NCBI RefSeq assembly: GCF_021347895.1
Contig: NC_067113.1
Coordinates: forward strand, 3,206,251-3,270,250
Direction: 5' to 3'
DNA length: 64,000 nucleotides
From: Acanthochromis polyacanthus
Lineage: Eukaryota > Chordata > Actinopteri > Pomacentridae
The translations under genes were made by a program, and so were the position numbers. The notes beneath the pieces are model-generated. The model made no database searches. It was given only the letters and a program-made list of their open reading frames with translations, and was not told where the DNA came from. Positions within the stretch are counted from its first letter, which is position 1, and each line of letters begins with the position of its first letter. Shown piece after piece: positions 58,214 through 64,000 of the stretch.

Positions 58214-58284
<71 letters not shown>
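58181..58284. repeat. (GTGTT)n joined to (GT)n
   Basis: About seven GTGTT units (58181-58215) pass directly into a GT run to 58284. Confidence 0.95.
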
Positions 58285-58288
<4 letters not shown>

Positions 58289-58549
58289 AGCATTTGCTAC
58301 ATTGTGGGGACCAAATGTCCTCACAACTGTAGGAAATCCAAAAACTATGTCACTTGTGGGGACATCTTTCGGGCCCCACAAGTTTAAACAGTGTTTTCTT
58401 GGCCATGTTGTTGTTACTGAAAAAAGTAAAAGTGCAAAAACGTTTCTTTAGGGTTAGCCATTGTTTTGGTTAGGGTTTGGTCAAGGTTAGGGTTAGGGGT
58501 TAGATATGAATGGGAGTCAATGGTAAGTCCCCACAATGATAGAAAAACA
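58285..58549. repeat. GT-flanked core repeat with telomere-like tract (copy 2)
   Basis: A unique core lies between two GT arrays. It starts with CATTTGCTACATTGTGGGGA and contains GTGGGGACATCTTTCGGGCC and several GGTTAGGGTT-type motifs (58449-58500). It ends AAGTCCCCACAATGATAG. The GTGGGGAC motif at each end in inverted orientation suggests a mobile unit. See 22128-22435 and 56902-57142. Confidence 0.65.

Positions 58550-58636
<87 letters not shown>
58550..58636. repeat. (GT)n microsatellite
   Basis: A long GT run closing the core repeat at 58285-58549. Confidence 0.95.
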
Positions 58637-58637
<1 letters not shown>

Positions 58638-59699
58638 ATGATTAGGGCTGCATTTTGAAATTCCTTGCATTTCTTTTATTAGTATTTTTTTCTTTGCCTT
58701 ATCCAGATTTCTACCTACCTCAGCTTCTACCACAGCACTTCAAAGTAGCAAGAAAGTTACATCATCCTTTGTTTGAAGATACTCCCTGTGCCAATTATTT
58801 ATTTATTCATATTTCAAACACCGTGTGTATTATATCCATCTCAAAGTGAGCAAGTGTTTTTTTCCCCAAAAATCCAACTACCCACCTAAGTAATGGTGTG
58901 AAAAACATGTAATTCAAATGAAAAGACCATCTATATAACATCAGTTCAGCAGAATCACATCTGCTGATTTCTGTTCCTGCTGAAATTGTTTTATATTTTC
59001 TTGCACAAAAGTTTTCTAGAGTTTTCCCAGATTACTGAAGAGAATACTGGGTCTTGCACATCCTGGGGAAAAACACAGGTAAGGAGGGAGGATTAGCTGA
59101 GTCAAGGAAAATGGGGCAACACTCAATGCCACGTCAGGCGTGGGTTTGTGGATGTGTGTGTGTGTGTGTGTGTGTAATTATACATGCTTTAACCAAACCG
59201 AGTTCTAATTATAATCACCCCCTGTGGTGCTACATTCACACTTGTTATCACCTTGCAATCTCTTTTTTGTTTTTCTCGCTGTGTCATGCACACATACACA
59301 CAGAGTTTTTTTGCAGTGCCGGAAGATATGAGGTGCTAATGTATTCTCAGAAAATTAATTTACTGGTTTACTCTAACAAGTAACCTGTAAGTAGAAAGAG
59401 AGATGGAGACAAGGAGAAGTGAGATGAAATTAAAAGACAGTGAAGGGGTGATAACGAAGGAAAAATAAGGCATGGCTAAAAGAAGGAACTCAAAAATACA
59501 TACAGGAAGATGGACACTTTTATTTTCTTTAACTGATGTGGACCTGAAAAATAAATGTTCTGGTGCTGTTTTTTTCAATCTACTGTACCCAGTGTGCCTT
59601 TTCTCCCATTAAAAAGGCAACAATTTCTGCAAAACCTTGGGATTTTGAGTAATTGCTTTTACTCTGCGTAATGATCCCTTCAAAAACACAGGTCTGAAG
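58637..59699. other. Unassigned region with short GT run
   Basis: Contains a GT run at 59153-59174; otherwise nothing recognised. Confidence 0.4.
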
Positions 59700-60990
59700 G
59701 CAGATACAACTGCTTCAGACAATATTCAGACCCCTTCAAGTTTAAAAAGGGATACAACTGACATCAACCTACACACAACTCATAATGACAAAGTGAAAAC
59801 ATGTTTTCAGAATATGTTGCAGTTTGATTTAAAAACAAACTGAATTCACTTTTTGGCAAAGGGATTCATACAATTACTTCAGTTTGTAGAAGCCCCTTTG
59901 GCAGTAAAGTGTTGAGGTTTCTGGGATCAACCTTTCACCTTCTCATACCTGGATTTGGGTAATTAATCATATTTTTCTTTATGTATCCTTTTAAGCCCTC
60001 TAAAATTGGGTGGGTAGCCGGAGTGAACTGTCATTTTCACGTTTTGAAGGTTGAAGTCTGGGCTTTGCCTGGGACACTCAAGGAGAGTCAGATTCTCATC
60101 CTGCAGCCACTCCAGTGTTGCCTCGGCTGTATGATAAAGGTCATAACACTGGAAAATGAACTGTTCCAGCCTCAAGTTGCTACACACAGGAGGTTTTCTT
60201 GAAATACTTCTGTGGATTTGGCTGCATGCATTCTTCGCTCAGTTCTGACTCGTCTCATTGTCCCTGCCCATCCATATCATGATGCTGCCACCACCATGCT
60301 TCTCTGTAGGGATACTTTGGCCAAGGGATGAGCGATGCAAGGAGTTCAACAGAAAAAGTGCTTGGTGTTATGTCAAGAGAGATTCATTTGACCATTGAAT
60401 CTTTTCCTTCATGTTCTCAGAGTCTTCAAAATGCTGTTTGGTATAGTCCAAGCAGACTGTCATGACCCGTACTCTGAGTGTCTTATATCCAGCTGCTCTA
60501 TATTAAAAGGCTTGATTTATTGGAGTCCTGCAGAAAGGACTTCTGAACCATTGTTAAGAGTGACTGTTGGGTTCTTGGTCACCTGTTTGACTGAGACCCT
60601 TCTACAGCAGTTACTCAGTTTGGCCAAGACAATCTCACAGTTGCTGAGGCCTCTGAACTCCTGAGAAAACATGACGCTTAAAAATTGTCTTAATTCATTT
60701 GAATTCATTAAAGTTCAGGATTTGTTTTTTCTTCTGAGTGAGTTGTGGGACCTCATGTGCACCTTTTCAAACTATGTTCAATCAGTTTATTTTTCCGAAC
60801 TCCAAGCAAGTTCTGACTGTATCTCAAGGATCGTTTAAGCCCTAAAGCTACACTTGATCAGTTTGCAAACACAGGAAAGGGTCTGAATTTTTTTTTCTTT
60901 TAAATGTGAGATTGTCTGCAAAATAATCTGTACATCAGGTTTTCACTCTGTCATTGTGAGTGTTTGAATGCTGATTTTATCAATTTAAAG
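59700..60990 (-). mobile_element. Tc1-like transposon, degraded, nearly full length
   Basis: Inverted subterminal repeats ACTCATAATGACAAAGTGAA (from 59778) and its partner at 60939-60961 (TTTCACTCTGTCATTGTGAG) match over 23 bases with few differences. The interior on the plus strand is the reverse complement of a Tc1-family transposase gene I recognise from fish. Its blocks are CATGATGCTGCCACCACCAT (about 60279), then GTGACTGTTGGGTTCTTGGT (60568) and CAGTTTGGCCAAGAC (60617). No open frame of useful length survives. The outermost terminal bases are not certain. Confidence 0.75.
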
Positions 60991-61562
60991 AGAAAACTGC
61001 ATCACAATATAAAGCGACTAAAAGCAGAAGGAGCAGGAGAACTATACAGTACAGATGTCATTAACCCTTGTGTGGTGTTCATATTTTTGTTACACAGCCA
61101 GTGTTCGCGGGTCTGGTGGACCCGGCGCATTTTGGGGTTTTCAATTCAACACAATCAAATAATTTTACGTTAAAAAACTCAACAGATGTTTTCCTCAGTT
61201 CAATTATAAGCAATATAAACAACATAAATGGTAAATATTTGCTCTTTACCATTGTTAGATCACATTTATGAATAAAAGTGCTACTTGTTTTTTGTTAGTT
61301 TTTTAATAAAAAGTACTTAGAAAGAAAGAAAATCAATTATAATCAAGGTAAGAGTAGAAACAATAAACAAATTTACAGATGAAGCAAGGTTTTTCATAAC
61401 TACTGACTTTTATTTATTTGAATTTCATCAGAAATTTAACCCATTCTGATCTGTTTAAACATCAGAGGCTGAACACATGCAGTAAACATGTCTGTCTAGA
61501 CAACACATCAGCCTCATTGAATATAGTTTTTTCACACGTATACAACACATGTGGGGCAGAGT

Positions 61563-61568
<6 letters not shown>

Positions 61569-61607
<39 letters not shown>

Positions 61608-61608
61608 G
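61569..61608. repeat. (GT)n microsatellite
   Basis: A GT run within the piggyBac element, just beyond its cysteine-rich C-terminal codons. Confidence 0.95.
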
Positions 61609-61852
61609 CATATGTATTTTTGGCACTTGATGCATGTATATTGTGTTTTTCTGTCCATCTTGGATCCACACACTTCGCAGCGCTTCTTTTTGCTGTTGCT
61701 GGCTGCAACCGAGAATAATGAAAAGATCAGGAATTTTACTAACTCTCTTCTCTCTCACAAGACATGAATGTCAGACCAGCTGCAATAGCATCACACACTT
61801 ACTTCAGACTCTGCAGGTGGTGGTTCTGTAGGTTGGGTGGATGGAGCACCAG

Positions 61853-62411
61853 TAGCCTAGCCGCGCTAGACCCATGTTCTGAAGGCACAAGGGTCTAGGA
61901 CCGCTCGACAGGGAGGGAGGCGGGCTAAAAGGTTGTCTTTCAAATCACTCTGCAGCAATTGGGTAGGTATACAACCAATCAGTGCAACAAATAGGCTGAC
62001 GTAGTTGCTAGAGCACCGGCGGATTGTGGCTAAGTCCCATTAGCTTCCCAACCAGTGGAGCCAACTGGTATATTAAGGATTTGCCATATCCCATCGGCAT
62101 AAGTCCAAATACGTCTTTCTTCTCAATGAAACACTTCAGTGCCGTCCTTTGTTTATCTTTCAAGTTGAATTTTAGCTTCAAATCTTTAAGGGCTGTGGCC
62201 AAAGCCGAGTCGAAAGATAACTGTTTATTGTGCACCGGTTGTTTCTGTCAGAATCGTCACGCCTCTGTCGTCACTTCTGACTCTACACTTCATGGTGATT
62301 GGTCCGGCCAGTTTTAGGAGAATCCAGCCTCGAGCCTTATGGAGGGTAACTGGACCCACCCTGGCAGAGAATTAAATTCGTTGCCGTGGGTTGTCTAGCA
62401 CGGCTCGGCTA
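61853..62411. mobile_element. TIR DNA transposon copy B, carrying a RecQ-like exon
   Basis: A 559-base insertion in the piggyBac element with a perfect 9-base duplication GAGCACCAG (61844-61852 and 62412-62420). The ends are TAGCCTAGCCGCGCTAGAC and, reverse-complemented, TAGCCGAGCCGTGCTAGAC. Both end regions match copy A at 36032-36592. Between them lies a minus-strand frame (62235-62008) for the start of a RecQ-type helicase. The helicase similarity stops where the sequence shared with copy A's end begins, as expected for internal deletion of a longer element. Confidence 0.82.
62008..62235 (-). pseudogene. RecQ-type helicase N-terminal fragment inside a TIR element
   Basis: 75 codons start MHNKQLSFDSALATALKDL. 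The stretch FNLKDKQRTALKCFIEKKD resembles the RecQ motif 0 region. GLMPMGYGKSLIYQLAPLV is helicase motif I (Walker A): the GxGKS core and following YQ are kept, but the usual threonine before it (PTG) is methionine. The frame leaves the family after LSHNPP and stops soon after, at the junction with the element's other terminal region. Motifs II-VI are absent, so there is no helicase activity. Known RecQ enzymes unwind DNA 3' to 5'. Whether this is cargo captured from a host gene or the first exon of the parent transposon's own protein cannot be told from one copy. Confidence 0.72.
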
Positions 62412-62813
62412 GAGCACCAGCATTCTCGTCCAGAATCCTCCTCATGATTGCTGCAGAGGCTGGGGTTCTTGGAACATGTTGTCTTCTTTGTATTTGAGGC
62501 CTCAGTGCCTTTCCCAGTTCCTCAAGAAAGAGTCGCCTCCTCTGGAGCTTCCCTCTGCTCCACTCTGGGTTCAGTGCCATCCAGATGACAAAGGCATTGT
62601 ATGCTGAGATGTCCAACATGTAAAAGAATATCACCAGTGGCCAGCGTAGGGTTCTCCTTTGCAGCTGTAGGCAGTCACCAGCTTATCCATGTTGTCCGCA
62701 CCTCCTTTTGTGGCATTGTAATCCATGATCATTTCTGATTTTTGATGCTCCTATAGAGCAGGTGTTGGTGCTTGAATTTTGCAAAGCTGTGCAGGAATGG
62801 CAGGGCAGAAATA

Positions 62814-62825
62814 CCCCCCCCCCCC

Positions 62826-62875
<50 letters not shown>
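62814..62875. repeat. Poly-C joined to (CA)n
   Basis: 29 cytosines followed directly by about 33 bases of CA repeat, within the piggyBac element. Confidence 0.95.
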
Positions 62876-62878
<3 letters not shown>

Positions 62879-63168
62879 CCCACACCTACACACACACCCT
62901 GTATGTAACATAAATGCGTAGGGGGGGTGTACGGTGTGTGGTCATTGAAAATGTGTTGTGATATATGTTCTTCACGGAAAATGAGCCAAGGCCAGTGAAT
63001 CTGAGCTTGAAATAAAAAATTATCGTATTACTTTTCTTTGATATAAAAATGAAAATGGGTCCCACAGACCCGAACACCATACAAGGGTTAAATGTGATAA
63101 TGTTGCACTTCATAAATATTGCTATTTTCCCCAGGCATCAAAGAAAGATTCAGTATGAAAAAAAATAC

Positions 63169-63844
63169 CCATGAGTATCAGTCATATATGCAGCAAGAAT
63201 GTTAACCATCTTTTGATGGGAGGAATCAGTCAGCCCTTTCAATCGGTTGTATTCCTTGACAACACGGTCTCCATCAGGGCTGTTGGTCAGTGCAGATTCA
63301 ACCAACTGTGGCAGAGCAGAGCAGAGTACAAAACAGTATACACTAAATGACCTCGAACAATTCCCCAAAAGATGTTGCCACGAATTAACTTACATGTTTG
63401 GCATCTTTATCTATCTTCTGCCATTTTCTTGGAGTGTTCGGATCCTGATCCAGGACGACGGTATCATCAGAGTCGCAGGATCAACAATCCAGCGCTGATT
63501 TGGTTGCATGAATTTGTAGATTGGTAGAGGAAGTTGAGCCCAGGGAACAGCCAGATGAAGCTGTCTCCTGGGAACCTAGATGTGGTTCAGGAGAGAGGGT
63601 GAGGAAAGAAAAAAGTTTAGCAATTTTCACAAAGTTCACTAAAAATGTCAGCATTCCATGGACTGTACCAAAAGAAACGGGAAACAAGAGATAATGTATT
63701 CACCATTGTCAAATTTGATCGTAAATACAGCAGCACTGAGCTGCTGTGCTACTTCTTCAAACACATCTGCATCCACCTTTGTTCCTGTCTCATCATAAAC
63801 TCTGATGCCCTCACTGACCAGTGGGATGGAGAATTTTATGAAAG
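63169..63844 (-). pseudogene. Three exons of a SAMD3-like multicopy teleost gene, with a stop
   Basis: Exon 1 (63844-63704) follows a polypyrimidine-CTCAAG acceptor, encodes IPLVSEGIRVYDETGTKVDA and ends at a GTGAAT donor. Exon 2 (63575-63394) follows an ACATCTAG acceptor and ends at GTAAGT. Its frame has TGA after ATKSALDC, then resumes as CDSDDTVVLDQDPNTPRKW. Exon 3 (63305-63169) follows CTGCCACAG, encodes LVESALTNSPDGDRVVKEY and GLTDSSHQKMVNILAAYM, and ends at GGGTATT. The phases agree across all three exons. The layout resembles uncharacterised SAMD3-like fish proteins with a PB1-like N-terminus. The next exon expected downstream is not visible before the piggyBac element. The stop makes a pseudogene likely; the function is unknown. 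Confidence 0.55.
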
Positions 63845-64000
63845 CTTGAGGGGGAAAAAAATCCATGTTAAATTTGTAAGATTAACAAAATGCATTCCGA
63901 GATGTCCTCATTGACAATTTTTTACTAAGTTATTAATCTGGTCATATTGTCAGGCCTTAATAGACAGTTGCCTGTAGTTGTCAGACCAGGTTGGTTGGAA

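Larger units (their letters stand above)
61630..62740 (-). pseudogene. piggyBac transposase, C-terminal part, interrupted
   Basis: Reading from about 62740 down, YNATKGGADNMDKLVTAY (the block with the last conserved catalytic-region aspartate) is followed by VIFFYMLDISAYNAFVIWM and the NPEWSRGKLQRRRLFLEEL block. The insertion at 61853-62411 splits the frame. It resumes with a proline-rich linker and ends in the cysteine-rich zinc-binding tail CGSKMDRKTQYTCIKCQKYI, then CNTH. The first two-thirds of the enzyme, including the earlier catalytic aspartates, are deleted, so it is inactive. It encoded a cut-and-paste transposase acting at TTAA sites. Confidence 0.85.
61061..63091 (-). mobile_element. 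piggyBac-like transposon, internally deleted
   Basis: TTAA lies at both borders (61061-61064 and 63088-63091), the hallmark target duplication of piggyBac. The terminal inverted repeats are CCCTTGTGTGGTGTTC at the left and, reverse-complemented, CCCTTGTATGGTGTTC at the right. Each is followed by a GGGTCTG, then GGACCC motif. Within the element the minus strand encodes only the C-terminal part of a transposase. Another TIR element (61853-62411) is inserted in it, and microsatellites occur at 61569-61608 and 62814-62875. Confidence 0.9.

Overview
The window looks like repeat-rich intergenic and intronic DNA from a ray-finned (teleost) fish. The evidence is the mix of repeats: L2-, L1/Tx1-, Rex1- and Rex3-type LINEs, Tc1/mariner elements and MITEs, a piggyBac element, Ty3/gypsy remnants and solo LTRs, a tRNA-derived SINE with an ATGG tail, and very many (CA)n/(GT)n tracts. 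I found no intact protein-coding gene, rRNA gene or functional tRNA. Nearly every coding-looking stretch is a decayed transposon reading frame. The one host-type gene signal is three spliced exons at the right edge (about 63.2-63.8 kb, minus strand) of what resembles a multicopy teleost SAMD3-like family, with a stop codon inside exon 2. Family names come from recall of protein and repeat signatures; no database search was possible.

Layout. 0-6 kb: a broken L2-like LINE, a terminal-inverted-repeat element, a Tc1 fragment and an L2 3' end. 6.1-13.9 kb: a nearly full-length L1-type LINE (minus strand) inserted into the 3' tail of a Rex1-like LINE (minus strand), with a 15-bp target duplication. 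14.6-18.2 kb: an inverted-repeat element, a Tc1 remnant and a gypsy pol remnant. 18.6-21.3 kb: fold-back elements, including one inside another that itself splits an LTR-like sequence. 22-23.6 kb: a CA-flanked repeat and a Tc1-type MITE. 23.6-26.6 kb: a three-level nest, with a Tc1-like transposase gene split by a solo LTR, which is split by a 2-kb palindrome made of two head-to-head 3' ends of another LTR retrotransposon. 27-29.8 kb: a Rex1-like LINE (plus strand).

30-40 kb: a pyrimidine-rich tract, SINE copies (one dimeric) and a TIR element (36.0-36.6 kb) related to a second copy at 61.9 kb, then a solo LTR. 40.5-42.4 kb: a Rex3 (RTE) fragment split by a 5'-truncated L1 with a 14-bp duplication. 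43-53.6 kb: MITEs, SINEs, a long LINE-tailed repeat and a tandem duplication of a SINE with its flank. 54.1-56.1 kb: a mariner-like TIR element and a MITE carrying TTAGGG repeats. 56.9-59 kb: long CA/GT arrays with a shared unique core. 59.7-61 kb: a Tc1-like remnant. 61.06-63.09 kb: an internally deleted piggyBac element with TTAA duplications, containing the second copy of the TIR element. That copy carries the start of a RecQ-type helicase reading frame.

The elements do not form a functional system; the window is a record of successive insertions. The observations most worth following are the RecQ-helicase-bearing TIR element family, the palindromic LTR structure, and the repeated presence of telomere-like (TTAGGG-type) tracts inside unrelated repeats.
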